A stretch of 64,000 nucleotides of DNA from assembly GCA_020633335.1 (NCBI GenBank), contig JACKDU010000010.1:1-64000 (forward strand). Direction: 5' to 3'. The notes beneath the pieces are model-generated. The model ran no database searches, had not been told where the DNA came from, and worked only from the letters and a program-made list of their open reading frames with translations. The stretch is from Myxococcales bacterium. GTDB taxonomy: Bacteria > Myxococcota_A > Polyangia > Nannocystales > Nannocystaceae. Both the position numbers and the translations under genes were made by a program. Shown in pieces: positions 54,029 to 62,886 of the stretch. Numbering within the stretch: position 1 is the stretch's first letter; each line of letters opens with the position of its first letter.

Positions 54029-55069
54029 TCAGGCGGCCGGGAGGGTGGCGATCCGCAGGCTGGGCCCGAGGCTGAGGCCGAGCTTGTCGAGGCCGTAGAA
54101 CTGCTCGCCGTCGATCACCGGGTTGAGGCGCTCGCCGTTGGTCGCCTTGATCGTCACCTCGCGCGCCTTGTCGTCGAAGACCTGGCGGCCGCGGATCGGC
54201 GTGCCGAAGACGATGTTGGGGACGTTGAAGACGACGCCGACCGGGGTGGTCGAGATCGCCTGGAAGTGGAGCACGCCGTCCTCGCCGGCGTGGCGGAAGG
54301 CGCGGACGACCCCGGCGAGGTTGATGTCGATCGCGCCGATCTGCAGCGACATGAAGTCGGTGAAGCCGAGGCGGCGGCCGTCGACCTCGATCTCCGCGTG
54401 GGTCGGCCGGAAGAAGTCGCCGTAGCCGTCGCTCGGGAGCCAGCGGCGGAAGGGCGCGGCGACCGTGCCAAGGAGGCCGGCGGCCGCGGCCGCGCCGATC
54501 ACCCCGGCGATCGCCAGGGCGCCGCGATCCTTGGGGAGCTGGTAGTACTTGTCGAAGAAGTTGTTGGCGACGCCGGCGACCGCGGTGGCGAGGCCGAGGC
54601 GATCGAAGCGGATCGGCGCGCCCTCTTCGCTGGTGCCGACGCCGATGTGGCGGCAGGTGTCGATCCGGACGGTGCCGGGATCACGGCCCTCGTCGAGCCC
54701 CCGGCAGAGGCGCTCGACGATCGACACGGCGTCGCCCTTGAGGCCGGCCTTGCGGGCGATGAAGTCGACGGTGCCGCCGTTGGTCGGGACGATCACCGGG
54801 AGCTCGAGGTCGTCGCCGTCGCGCTCGCGGAGGGTGGTGTGGAGCGTGTTGAGGACCCAGTGGAGGGTCCCGTCGCCGCCGTCGCAGACCCAGTACTTGA
54901 CGCCGGCGTCGAGGAGCTCGCTCACCGCGATCGGGAGCTCCTCGAGGTTGCGGGTCTCGCGGACGATCCCGTGGGAGCCGACCGCCCGCTGGATCGCGCC
55001 GCGGCGCTCGGGGAAGCGCCAGTTCTTCTTGGAGTTCGGGTTGGTGATGACTCCGACGGTGGCGGTCAT
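54029..55069 (-). CDS. diacylglycerol/lipid kinase family protein
   Basis: The 346-residue protein has the DAGK catalytic domain (about 1-130): GVITNPNSKKN at the N-terminus, CDGGDGTLH (nucleotide-binding GGDGT at 64-68) and VPTNGGTVDF. The C-terminal domain (about 150-346) contains the NNFFDKYYQL helix and beta strands of the lipid-kinase fold. It would phosphorylate diacylglycerol or a related lipid at the inner membrane face. ATG 55069 with GGAG upstream was chosen; the frame is open to 55207. A TATCCT hexamer about 21 bases upstream fits a leadered promoter. Confidence 0.88.
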   Translation of the reverse strand: MTATVGVITNPNSKKNWRFPERRGAIQRAVGSHGIVRETRNLEELPIAVSELLDAGVKYWVCDGGDGTLHWVLNTLHTTLRERDGDDLELPVIVPTNGGTVDFIARKAGLKGDAVSIVERLCRGLDEGRDPGTVRIDTCRHIGVGTSEEGAPIRFDRLGLATAVAGVANNFFDKYYQLPKDRGALAIAGVIGAAAAAGLLGTVAAPFRRWLPSDGYGDFFRPTHAEIEVDGRRLGFTDFMSLQIGAIDINLAGVVRAFRHAGEDGVLHFQAISTTPVGVVFNVPNIVFGTPIRGRQVFDDKAREVTIKATNGERLNPVIDGEQFYGLDKLGLSLGPSLRIATLPAA

Positions 55070-55460
55070 GGGGTCTCCGAGGACCGAGAGAGGATAGGGG
55101 AGCGGGCCCAGGGATCGCAAATTCCAGATCTCGCAGATCCGCGCCGTAGGCCGGTCTAGCGGGCCTTCTGAGAGCTTTTGTTCACGGGTGTGCAGGCCCA
55201 TGCACACTCACCTCAAGCGGCGCCGATCGGCCGCAGGTCGGCCGCTAGCAGCGTTCTCTCGCTGCCGCCGAGGTCGGGGCCGGATCGCCGTCGCCGATGT
55301 GCAAGGCGGTGCGCAGCGCATGGAGTGCGTGTGAGGAAAAAAAACGCCACGCAGGATCGGATCGCCGTCGCGCTCGGCGGCGTCGCGGGGCGATGAGAGG
55401 TCTACCGACGAGCTTCGTCGCGCTGGCCGCCGGGTCATCCGACACGCTCCGAGGGGCCGC
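55070..55460. other. intergenic region with inverted repeats, no gene seen
   Basis: This 391-bp stretch holds no supported gene. It contains GTGTGCA/TGCACAC around GGCCCA (55188-55207), a perfect 7-bp inverted repeat, and a GGCCG-rich repeat further right (about 55221-55245). An A-run lies near 55335-55343. These may be regulatory sites or the end structures of the flanking minus-strand genes. Confidence 0.5.
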
Positions 55461-56969
55461 TCAGCCCTTCGCGGCGGCGGTCTCGGCGGCTGCGACCTCG
55501 GCGAGGAGCTCGGCGATCCGGTTCTGGGCGTCGCGGGCGGCTCGGGTCTGGCTCCGCTTGATGTCGCCGATCAGGATCGAGAAGGCGAGCGGCGGCTTGC
55601 CGATCGCCCCGGCGTAGCCGGAGAGCGCCGAGGCCTCGTTGAGGGTGCCGGTCTTCGCCCGGACGTAGCGCTGGGCGGCGCTCTCCTTGCCGCGGCTGCG
55701 GAGGGTCCCGTCGGCGCCGAGGATCGGCAGCGACGCCAGGTAGTCGGCGCTGATCCGGAAGTCGTTGTAGGCGGCGACCAGGAGCTTGGTGAGCTGGGCC
55801 GCGGTGATCCGGTTGGCGTCGTAGAGGCCGGAGCCGTTGGTCAGGCGGAGCCCCTCGCCGTCGACGCCGAGCGACCTCAGGTGCTCGCGGAGGCGGACGA
55901 GCGCGCCCTCGAAGGTCGCCGGGTGCCCCTCGCTCGCGTCGAGGCTCTTGAGGATCTGCTCGGCCATGAAGTTGTTCGAGTGCTTGTTGACCCCGCGGCA
56001 GAGCGTGCTCAGCGGGTGGGAGGCGTGGGTCGCCAGGGCCTCGGCGTCGCTGGGGACCGCGCCGGCGCGGATCGTCGACTTGCCGACCTTGATCCCGCGC
56101 TGGCCGAGGACCAGGCGCATGACCTCGCCGGCGTGGGCGGTCGGATCCTTGACCGGGTAGCGGTAGGTGCCGGGGCCCGCGTCGATCCCGAGGGTGCCGG
56201 TGAAGACCAGCGACTCGCCGCTCTCGCTGGCCTCGCGCTCGACCTGGACCCGGTTGCGCGAGCCGGCGACGGTCTCGACCTCGGAGCGGACCTTGATCGA
56301 CCCGAGCGGCGGCTCGACGACGGCGATCGCCTTGCCGCCGACGGCCTCGGCCGGGCGGACGTGGACCGCGAAGGTGTTGAAGTTGACCGCGGCGGCCGAG
56401 CTCATCGCCCGGAAGGCGGCGAATTCCTCCTTCTGGTCGAAGGCCGGCGGCAGCTCGTCGCGATCGAAGGCGGTCGCGTCGACGACGATCCCGCCCTTGA
56501 TCGAGGTGATCCCGAGCGCCCGCAGATCGCCGGCGAGCTCGTAGAGATCGCCGGTGACCAGCCACGGATCGCCGGTGCCGCGGAGGTAGAGGTCGCCGTC
56601 GATCACCCCGGCCTTGCGGGCGCCGCGGTCGGTGAAGAGGCGGGTGAGGTAGCGGTGCTCGGGGCCGAGGAGCGAGAGGGCCGCGGCCGTGGTCACCAGC
56701 TTGATGTTGCTCGCCGGGTTGATCGCCGCGTCGGCCTCGTGGCGGTAGAGGACCTCGCGGCTCTGGGTGTCGATCACGACGACGCCGACGGTCGCGCCGG
56801 CGAGCGCCTTATCGCCGATGATCGCGTCGATCGCCGCGGCCAGGTTCGCGCGGGTGATCGGCGTCGCCGGGGTCGAGGCGGCCGCGGCCGGGGTCGTGGA
56901 CGCCTGGGTCGGCGTCGCCAGGAGCGCGAGGCCGGCGACCAGGATCTCGAGGAGCGTGGACCCCACCAT
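55461..56969 (-). CDS. dacB: D-alanyl-D-alanine carboxypeptidase/endopeptidase, PBP4 type
   Basis: The 502-residue periplasmic enzyme has a signal peptide (about 1-24). All three penicillin-binding motifs are visible: SNIK (SxxK, Ser about 83), SNN (KHSNNFMAEQ) and KTG (AKTGTLNEASALSGYAG). The insertion domains between SxxK and SNN are of the size typical for class C PBP4/DacB. It trims or cleaves peptidoglycan peptides. TACCCT lies 8 bases before the ATG and there is no Shine-Dalgarno, fitting the leaderless pattern. Confidence 0.93.
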   Translation of the reverse strand: MVGSTLLEILVAGLALLATPTQASTTPAAAASTPATPITRANLAAAIDAIIGDKALAGATVGVVVIDTQSREVLYRHEADAAINPASNIKLVTTAAALSLLGPEHRYLTRLFTDRGARKAGVIDGDLYLRGTGDPWLVTGDLYELAGDLRALGITSIKGGIVVDATAFDRDELPPAFDQKEEFAAFRAMSSAAAVNFNTFAVHVRPAEAVGGKAIAVVEPPLGSIKVRSEVETVAGSRNRVQVEREASESGESLVFTGTLGIDAGPGTYRYPVKDPTAHAGEVMRLVLGQRGIKVGKSTIRAGAVPSDAEALATHASHPLSTLCRGVNKHSNNFMAEQILKSLDASEGHPATFEGALVRLREHLRSLGVDGEGLRLTNGSGLYDANRITAAQLTKLLVAAYNDFRISADYLASLPILGADGTLRSRGKESAAQRYVRAKTGTLNEASALSGYAGAIGKPPLAFSILIGDIKRSQTRAARDAQNRIAELLAEVAAAETAAAKG

Positions 56970-56977
56970 GGGGACGT

Positions 56978-56983
56978 AGGGTA
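56978..56983 (-). promoter_or_regulatory. -10-like hexamer TACCCT, leaderless-type (dacB)
   Basis: TACCCT on the minus strand ends exactly 8 bases before the dacB ATG at 56969. Confidence 0.45.
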
Positions 56984-57039
56984 CTCCCTGGCGGCCAGAC
57001 CGCCAGAATTCTGCGGCCTCGCGCCGGGGGGTGATCGAG

Positions 57040-57045
57040 TATGCT
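57040..57045 (+). promoter_or_regulatory. -10 hexamer TATGCT, leaderless-type (metalloprotease)
   Basis: TATGCT ends 7 bases before ATG 57053 and overlaps the earlier in-frame ATG at 57041, which argues that 57053 is the true start. Confidence 0.5.
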
Positions 57046-57052
57046 TGCGGTC

Positions 57053-59401
57053 ATGCGCGCGCGTCGGCGGCGAGTTGTCGTGGGGCTCGGCCTCGGCCTG
57101 GCCATCGTGGGGTTTTTGGCGCCTGGGCCGGAGGCGGAGGCGAGGGCCGCGGGGAGCGCAGGGACGGACGCGGAGGCGACCGCGAGCGAGCCCGCGGACG
57201 CCGCGCTGCCGGCCCTGGCGGGCCTGGATCGGATCAAGGCCCGCGAATTCCCGCTCTCCGTCGCCCGTGGGGTCCTCCAGCAGAGCGCCCTGACCCTCCA
57301 CGGGATCCCGCTCCGGCGGGCCTTCGAAACGACGATCGTCGATCCCAAGGGGGCGCGACGGGTGGTCGCAGCGGCGCGGCCGAGCGCGGCCCCCCAGCTC
57401 ATGCCGGCCGACGCCGCGATCCCCGTGGACAAGGCGCGGACGATCGCCGCCGCCCACGGCCTCGACCCGCGGGCCGGCGACAAGCCGGCGGACGACGCCC
57501 GCCTGGTCTATCTGATGATCCTCGAGACCCCGGTGCTCGCCTGGGAGGTCGACCTGCCGCTGGTGATGGTCCCCGAGCCGAGCATGAAGACGGTCTGGGT
57601 GTCGGCCGCGACCGGCGTGGTCCTCGACGAGGAGGAGCACGTCCGCTCATCGAAGGCCGAGGTCTTCCCGCAAAATCCCGCGAAGACGCCGATCACGATC
57701 GTCACGACCCTCTCCGGGGTCCACGCCGAGGGCCCGGGCGAGCCGCTGGTCGGCGAGCGGGTGCAGGCCTTCAACTGCACGCTCGAGGAGCCGGCCGATC
57801 CCGACAGCGTCTCGCCGTGGTGGGACGAGGGCGAGTGCTACCCGATCCACACCGCGCTCTCCGACGCGAACGGCGACTACTTCGTGCCGATCCCGGACCT
57901 CAAGTACCCGGATCAGAACATCCTCGGCGACGACCTCTACGCCGAGCTCTCGATGTACTACCACGCCGAGAAGTTCCTCGATCACATGGCGGCGATGGGG
58001 GTCGAGGGCTTCAAGTGCGACTACTCGTCGATGCTCTCGAACTACCGCTATTCGAAGATCGCGGTCTCCTACCCGGATCTCGACTACGGGCCGCTGAACA
58101 ACGCCTACTACACCAACCAGTGCGACCCCGAGAAGGGGCCGACGATGATCTTCGGCCAGGGCTCGGCGGTCGACTTCGGCTACGACGGCGACGTCGTCTA
58201 CCACGAGCTCGGCCACGGGATGGTCTCCCACCTGACGCCGGCCGGCCTCTCGCAGCGCCGCCTCCGCCCCGACGCCTCGCTGGTCGACGCCGGCGGGCTC
58301 AACGAGGCCTTCGCCGACTACTTCTCGGTGATGCTGACCAACGACTCCGAGCTCGGTGACTACGTCGCCCGCTTCTGGGCGAGCTACGGCTCGGGGTCGA
58401 TCCGCAGCGCCGAGAACACCAAGGTGTGCCCGGGCAACACCGTCGGCCAGGTCCACAACGACGGCGAGCCGATGATGGCGGCGCTCTGGGCGACCCGGAA
58501 GCGGGTCGGCAAGGACAAGGTCGATCACGCCTTCCTCGAGATGGTGATGCGCCTGCCCAACGACAGCGACCTCGAGACCGCGGCCAAGACCTTCCTGCAG
58601 GTCGCCGAGGAGCGGCGGACGGCCGGCGAGTGGAGCGACGCCGACATCGAGCACACGACCCGGGCCTTCGACGCCCGCGGCCTCTACGATTGCCCGCGGG
58701 TGATCACCGATCCGGACGTCGTCAATTCGGGCCGGACGATGTACCTCCGGCCCAACGGCACCGGCGTCACGCCCTTCTACCCGGGGCCGATGCAGCTCCG
58801 CCACGAGGTCCCCGACGGGACTGACAACATCATCGTCCGCTTCCGCCTCTCGCCGCGCGGCTCCTCGACCGGCAACCCCAACACCAACCCGGTCGGCGCG
58901 CTGGTCCTGATCAAGCGGGAGGACGCGCCGATCGAGTTCGAGTACGACCTCACCGAGGTCGAGCAGAGCGGCGATCCGGAGGGCAAGGTCTCGGTCAAGG
59001 AGATCGTCCAGGTCCGCGGCGACTGGGACATCGAGGAGGCGGCGACCCTGGTGGTCGGCTCCGAGAACCAGCTGGTGATCCGCGGCTTTCGGCCCGGCGA
59101 GGTCGTCTACGTCACCCTCGTCAACACCCTGACCAACGAGGCGGTCGCCGGCTCGGTGTCGGTGATCTCGATGCCGACCGAGCTCCTCGATCAGGGGACG
59201 ATCCCGAGCGACGGGGTGGTCACCGCCGGCGAGGGCGAGAGCGAGTCCGACGGCCCGATGGTCACGGAGCAGAGCTGGAGCGGCGATCCGACGGTCGCCT
59301 GCGCCTGCCGGGCCCCGGGCGAGGGCGCGCCGGTGGATCCGCTGGCGATCCTCGCGCTCTTCGGGATCCCGTGGGGGCTCCGCCGCCGCCCTCGGAGATA
59401 G
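57053..59401 (+). CDS. secreted M4/M36-like metalloprotease with MYXO-CTERM-like tail
   Basis: The 782-residue protein has a basic signal peptide (about 1-30), a propeptide-like region (about 45-210) reminiscent of FTP/PepSY, and a catalytic domain. HELGH at about 384-388 (HExxH) is followed by GGLNEAFADYFS, carrying the third zinc ligand Glu as in thermolysin-type gluzincins. A beta-rich C-terminal region (about 560-745) precedes the end. The last 34 residues contain CAC, a hydrophobic helix and an Arg cluster (RRRPRR), like MYXO-CTERM sorting signals, so surface anchoring or processing is likely. The next gene starts 7 bp after the stop. Confidence 0.85.
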   Translation: MRARRRRVVVGLGLGLAIVGFLAPGPEAEARAAGSAGTDAEATASEPADAALPALAGLDRIKAREFPLSVARGVLQQSALTLHGIPLRRAFETTIVDPKGARRVVAAARPSAAPQLMPADAAIPVDKARTIAAAHGLDPRAGDKPADDARLVYLMILETPVLAWEVDLPLVMVPEPSMKTVWVSAATGVVLDEEEHVRSSKAEVFPQNPAKTPITIVTTLSGVHAEGPGEPLVGERVQAFNCTLEEPADPDSVSPWWDEGECYPIHTALSDANGDYFVPIPDLKYPDQNILGDDLYAELSMYYHAEKFLDHMAAMGVEGFKCDYSSMLSNYRYSKIAVSYPDLDYGPLNNAYYTNQCDPEKGPTMIFGQGSAVDFGYDGDVVYHELGHGMVSHLTPAGLSQRRLRPDASLVDAGGLNEAFADYFSVMLTNDSELGDYVARFWASYGSGSIRSAENTKVCPGNTVGQVHNDGEPMMAALWATRKRVGKDKVDHAFLEMVMRLPNDSDLETAAKTFLQVAEERRTAGEWSDADIEHTTRAFDARGLYDCPRVITDPDVVNSGRTMYLRPNGTGVTPFYPGPMQLRHEVPDGTDNIIVRFRLSPRGSSTGNPNTNPVGALVLIKREDAPIEFEYDLTEVEQSGDPEGKVSVKEIVQVRGDWDIEEAATLVVGSENQLVIRGFRPGEVVYVTLVNTLTNEAVAGSVSVISMPTELLDQGTIPSDGVVTAGEGESESDGPMVTEQSWSGDPTVACACRAPGEGAPVDPLAILALFGIPWGLRRRPRR

Positions 59402-59408
59402 AAGATCG

Positions 59409-59999
59409 ATGGTCCGCTGGCGGCGCGCGCTCGAGGCCCTCTGGGCGCTCTCGCTGGCGGTGGTGATCGTCGCCCCGGCGCTCACCGGCGCCCTCAAGAA
59501 CCCGGTCGGCGAGGCGATCGGCGCGGCCACCCGCAAGATCAGCGTCTCCCAGCGCTGGCAGATGTACGCGCCCGACGCCCAGCACAGCCTCGCCTACGTG
59601 TCGATCCGCGGCCGCTTCGCCGACGGCCGCGAGGAGCCGCTCCTCGAGGCGCTCGAGGCCGACGAGGGCTGGGGCGCCGGCAATTGGTGGTGGACCAAGG
59701 ATCGCGCGAGCTTCTGGCGCTTCTACGCCGCGGTCTCGCGCAAGAAGGGGAGCGCTCCGATCCGCACCTGGTACGTCAAGTCGCTCTGTGTCCGTGAGGC
59801 CAGGCGGAGCGACGACCCGCCGCTCATCCTCCTCGTCGATCGGGTCACCCGCTCGTTCAACGCGCCGGAGAAGGTCCTCGCGGGGGCGCCGGAGTACGGG
59901 CCGGTGGTCCGGACGCCGGTCCAGAAGATCAACTGCATGTACCGGCCGATCCAGGAGATGATCGCCGAGGACGAGGCCCGCCGTGGCGCCCGCGGATAG
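59409..59999 (+). CDS. membrane-anchored companion of the HTTM protein
   Basis: The 196-residue protein has one N-terminal membrane helix (about 9-29) and an extracytoplasmic domain beginning VSQRWQMYAPD. That motif recurs, in my recollection, in small proteins encoded next to HTTM proteins. Conserved-looking Trp-rich (GNWWWTKDRASFWRF) and TWYVKSLC segments follow. It overlaps the HTTM gene by 17 bp and follows the metalloprotease by 7 bp, forming an operon. Function is unknown. Confidence 0.72.
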   Translation: MVRWRRALEALWALSLAVVIVAPALTGALKNPVGEAIGAATRKISVSQRWQMYAPDAQHSLAYVSIRGRFADGREEPLLEALEADEGWGAGNWWWTKDRASFWRFYAAVSRKKGSAPIRTWYVKSLCVREARRSDDPPLILLVDRVTRSFNAPEKVLAGAPEYGPVVRTPVQKINCMYRPIQEMIAEDEARRGARG

Positions 60000-60984
60000 C
60001 CCGGCGGAGCGCCCGGCGGAGAGCCCGGCGGAGAGCCCAGCCGCGCGCCCGCCGGGCCGCTGGGCGCGCTTCGTCGATCGGGCGATCCTGGAGCGCGAGT
60101 CGCCGACCTCCCTCGGCCTCTTTCGGATCGTCCTGGTGACGATCTTCTCGGCGAGCATGCTCGCCCACATCGGCTCGGTCGCCGAGTACTTCTCCGACGC
60201 CTCGCCGCTCTTCGGCCCCTGGGCCCGCGAGGCCTTCTCCTCCCGCTGGTCGCTCTTCTTCCTGGTCGAGTCGCCGGCGGCGGTGCGGGCGATCTTCGCG
60301 GTCGGCGTGGTCGCCCACCTCCTCTGGCTGGTCGGCCTCTTCACCCGGCCGGCGGCGATCGTCGCGGTGCTCGTCTGGGTGTCGATGGTCGGCCGCAACC
60401 CGCACCTCTACTCGATGCCGGACCAGTTCCACACGGTCACGGCGGTCCTCCTCGCGCTCCTGCCGAGCGGCCGCGGGCTCTCGCTCGACGCCCGCTGGCG
60501 GGGCAAGGGCGGGCCTGTGCCGGTCTGGTGCCGGCGCCTCCTCCAGCTCCAGGTCGCGGTCGTCTACACCAACACGGGGATCCTCAAGACCGGCGCGAGC
60601 TGGCGCGACGGCTCGGCGATCTACTACTCGCTGGTCAACCCGCTCAACCGCCACTTCGCGATCTCGGGGACCCTGGCCGCGCTCAACCCCTACGTCCTGC
60701 GGCCGCTGACCTGGGCGGTGCTGGTCTGGGAGGTCGCGTTCGCCGGCTTCCTCGGGCTCCACTGGCTCCGCGAGGTGAGCCGTTGGCGGCGGATCCCCGA
60801 TCTCCGCTGGCTCTTCCTCGGCTTCGGCCTGGCGATGCACCTCGGGATCCAGGCGATGCTCTACGTCGTCTGGTTCGCGGTCCTGATGATCTCGTCCTAC
60901 ATCGCCTTCTTCACCCCGGCGGAGGTCGAGCGGGCGCTCGCGTGGCTCCGGCGGCGCCTCGGGCGGGCGCCGGCGGGGGCCTGA
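59983..60984 (+). CDS. HTTM domain membrane protein
   Basis: The 333-residue protein has a Pro/Ala/Glu-rich N-terminus (about 1-25) and an HTTM (horizontally transferred transmembrane) domain with six to eight helices. Typical features are LGLFRIVLVTIFS near the start, DQFHTV, and VYTNTGILKTGASWRDGSAIYYSL. The domain is also found in vitamin K-dependent gamma-carboxylase, but carboxylase activity cannot be assumed. The operon with a secreted metalloprotease and the small companion suggests a role in envelope or secreted-protein modification. The GTG start lies within the preceding gene. Confidence 0.85.
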   Translation: MAPADSPAERPAESPAESPAARPPGRWARFVDRAILERESPTSLGLFRIVLVTIFSASMLAHIGSVAEYFSDASPLFGPWAREAFSSRWSLFFLVESPAAVRAIFAVGVVAHLLWLVGLFTRPAAIVAVLVWVSMVGRNPHLYSMPDQFHTVTAVLLALLPSGRGLSLDARWRGKGGPVPVWCRRLLQLQVAVVYTNTGILKTGASWRDGSAIYYSLVNPLNRHFAISGTLAALNPYVLRPLTWAVLVWEVAFAGFLGLHWLREVSRWRRIPDLRWLFLGFGLAMHLGIQAMLYVVWFAVLMISSYIAFFTPAEVERALAWLRRRLGRAPAGA

Positions 60985-61048
60985 GGCGCCCCTCGATCGG
61001 GCGATTCGCCGGTCGATCGTCCGCGTGCGCAGCCGCTACCATCGGCGA

Positions 61049-61261
61049 GTGCCGCTCCGCCGCCGCCACCACCGCTGGATCTTCGCCGGCCTGGTCGTCG
61101 CCCTCCTGGTCCTCCACGTCGACGTGTGGAACCTGGGGACGGGAGGGGCGCTGATCTTCGGCGTCCTCCCCCACGATCTCGCCTACCACCTCGGGTGGAT
61201 GCTCGCGGCCTGGGGGGTCGTCGTCTACATGACGATCAAGGTCTGGCCGGAGGAGCCCTGA
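61049..61261 (+). CDS. DUF3311-like small membrane protein
   Basis: This 70-residue protein has a basic N-terminus and two hydrophobic helices (about 11-28 and 35-60) with LPHDLAYHLGWM in the second. It ends directly before the symporter gene. DUF3311 proteins are encoded together with sodium:solute symporters and are thought to be small subunits. GTG 61049 was chosen because TACCAT (61037-61042) lies 6 bases upstream; GTG 61025 is an alternative. Confidence 0.8.
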   Translation: MPLRRRHHRWIFAGLVVALLVLHVDVWNLGTGGALIFGVLPHDLAYHLGWMLAAWGVVVYMTIKVWPEEP

Positions 61262-62770
61262 GTGGATCGGCTGACGACGATCGCCCTGGTCACCGGCGTC
61301 TACCTCCTGATCTCGCTGGCGATCGGCTGGGTCGCCTATCGCCGGAGCCAGGCCGGGGCCGACGACTACTTCCTCGGGGGGCGGAGCGCGCGGACGGTGG
61401 TCCTCTTCATGGCGCTCTTCGGGACCAACGTGACGCCCTTCGTCCTCCTCGGGATCCCGGCCCAGACCTACCACCAGGGGATCGGCGTCTTCGGGCTCAA
61501 CGCGGCGATCATCGCCCTCGGGGTGCCGCTCACCTTCTATTTGATCGGCTTCCCGGCCTACCTCGCGGCCCGGCGGATCGGCGCGTTGACGCCGGCGGAG
61601 CTCTACGCCGAGCGCTTCCAGAGCCCGCTCGTCGGCCTCGTCCTCTTCGTCGCGTACTTCGTCTTCACGATCCCCTACATGGTGATCGCGGTGCTCGGCG
61701 TCGGCCATGCGGCGTCGGTGCTGAGCGGCGGGGCGATCCCGTCGGCGGCCGCGGAGGCCGCGGCCCTGGTGATCACGCTGGTCTACACCTCGCTCGGCGG
61801 GATGCGGGCGACGATGTGGACCAACGTCTTCCAGGGGACGGTCTTCCTCGGCCTGATGCTCGCCGCGACCGCCTGGATCGCCGGCGACTACGGCGGCCTC
61901 GCGGCGGCGATGGAGCGGGTCCAGGAGGCCCGCCCCGAGCTCCTCCTCAAGGGCGACGTGCCGGCCTTCGCCGCCGGCCCCTGGGCTTCGTGGGGGCTGG
62001 TGATCGCGCTGACGGTGATCGGCTTCCCGCACATCCTCGTCCGCCTCTTCGCCGCCCGCGACGCGGCCGCGCTCAAGAACGCCTGCCGCCTCTATCCGCT
62101 GATCATGATCGTCCTCTGGGTGCCGGCGGTGCTCCTCGGGCTCTGGGGGGCGGTCGAGCTCCCGGGCCTCGCCGGCAAGGAGGCCGATCGGATCCTGCCG
62201 ATGATGATCGAGGGCCACCTGCCGCCCTGGGTGCAGGGGCTCGCGCTCGCGGCCGTCCTCGCGGCGGTGATGTCGACCCTCGACGCCCAGCTCCTCACGC
62301 TCTCGTCGATGCTCAGCCGCGACGTCCTCGGGCGCTTCTTCGCCGGCCTCCGCGATCGGGCCGAGGTCGTCAGCGGGCGGATCTTCCTGCTCCTGATCGC
62401 GGCCCTGGTCTTCGCTATCGTCCTCGCCGATCCGCCGTCGATCTACGCGCTCGCCGGCTTCGCCTTCTCGGGCTACGTGGTCCTGGTGCCGGTGCTCTAC
62501 CTCGGGCTGCGGTGGCGGCGGATGAACGCCGCCGGGGCGATCGCCTCGCTGGTCGCCGGCAACCTGGCGCTCGGCCTGGCGATGCTCGGCTGGCTGCCGG
62601 CGCCCGGGGGGATCCTCCCGGTGGTGTGGGGGCTCGGGGCGGCGATCGCCGGGGCGGTCCTCGGCTCCGTCCTCGGCCCCGCGACCCCGGCCGCCGCCCG
62701 TGATCGGGTGCTCGCGCCGATCGAGCGGGTCTTCGAGGACGTCGGCCCGGGCGCGGCCGAGCGAGCCTGA
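61262..62770 (+). CDS. sodium:solute symporter (SSS family)
   Basis: The 502-residue carrier has about 13 hydrophobic helices. YFLGGRSARTVVLFMALFGTNVTPF is the SSS helix 1 region, VYTSLGGMRATMWTNVFQG is the diagnostic helix 5 region, and AVMSTLDAQLLTLSSMLSRDVL is the conserved helix 8 Na+ site (STLDAQL). Substrate is not readable; PanF-like, acetate-like or amino acid carriers are possible. The GTG start immediately follows the stop of the DUF3311-like gene, indicating a two-subunit unit. Confidence 0.92.
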   Translation: MDRLTTIALVTGVYLLISLAIGWVAYRRSQAGADDYFLGGRSARTVVLFMALFGTNVTPFVLLGIPAQTYHQGIGVFGLNAAIIALGVPLTFYLIGFPAYLAARRIGALTPAELYAERFQSPLVGLVLFVAYFVFTIPYMVIAVLGVGHAASVLSGGAIPSAAAEAAALVITLVYTSLGGMRATMWTNVFQGTVFLGLMLAATAWIAGDYGGLAAAMERVQEARPELLLKGDVPAFAAGPWASWGLVIALTVIGFPHILVRLFAARDAAALKNACRLYPLIMIVLWVPAVLLGLWGAVELPGLAGKEADRILPMMIEGHLPPWVQGLALAAVLAAVMSTLDAQLLTLSSMLSRDVLGRFFAGLRDRAEVVSGRIFLLLIAALVFAIVLADPPSIYALAGFAFSGYVVLVPVLYLGLRWRRMNAAGAIASLVAGNLALGLAMLGWLPAPGGILPVVWGLGAAIAGAVLGSVLGPATPAAARDRVLAPIERVFEDVGPGAAERA

Positions 62771-62886
62771 GGGAAACCCGGGCGACGCCCGAGCAAAGGT
62801 CGAGGCGGGCCGAGCAACCTGGACGAGGGCGCGGGCGCCGATCGGATGCTGACCGCGGCCGCGCTCTTTGGCAGACTGGTGCCGCC

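Noticed and set aside
59983..60984. Vitamin K-dependent gamma-carboxylase function
   Set aside because: Only the HTTM membrane domain is present; the C-terminal part of the carboxylase is absent.
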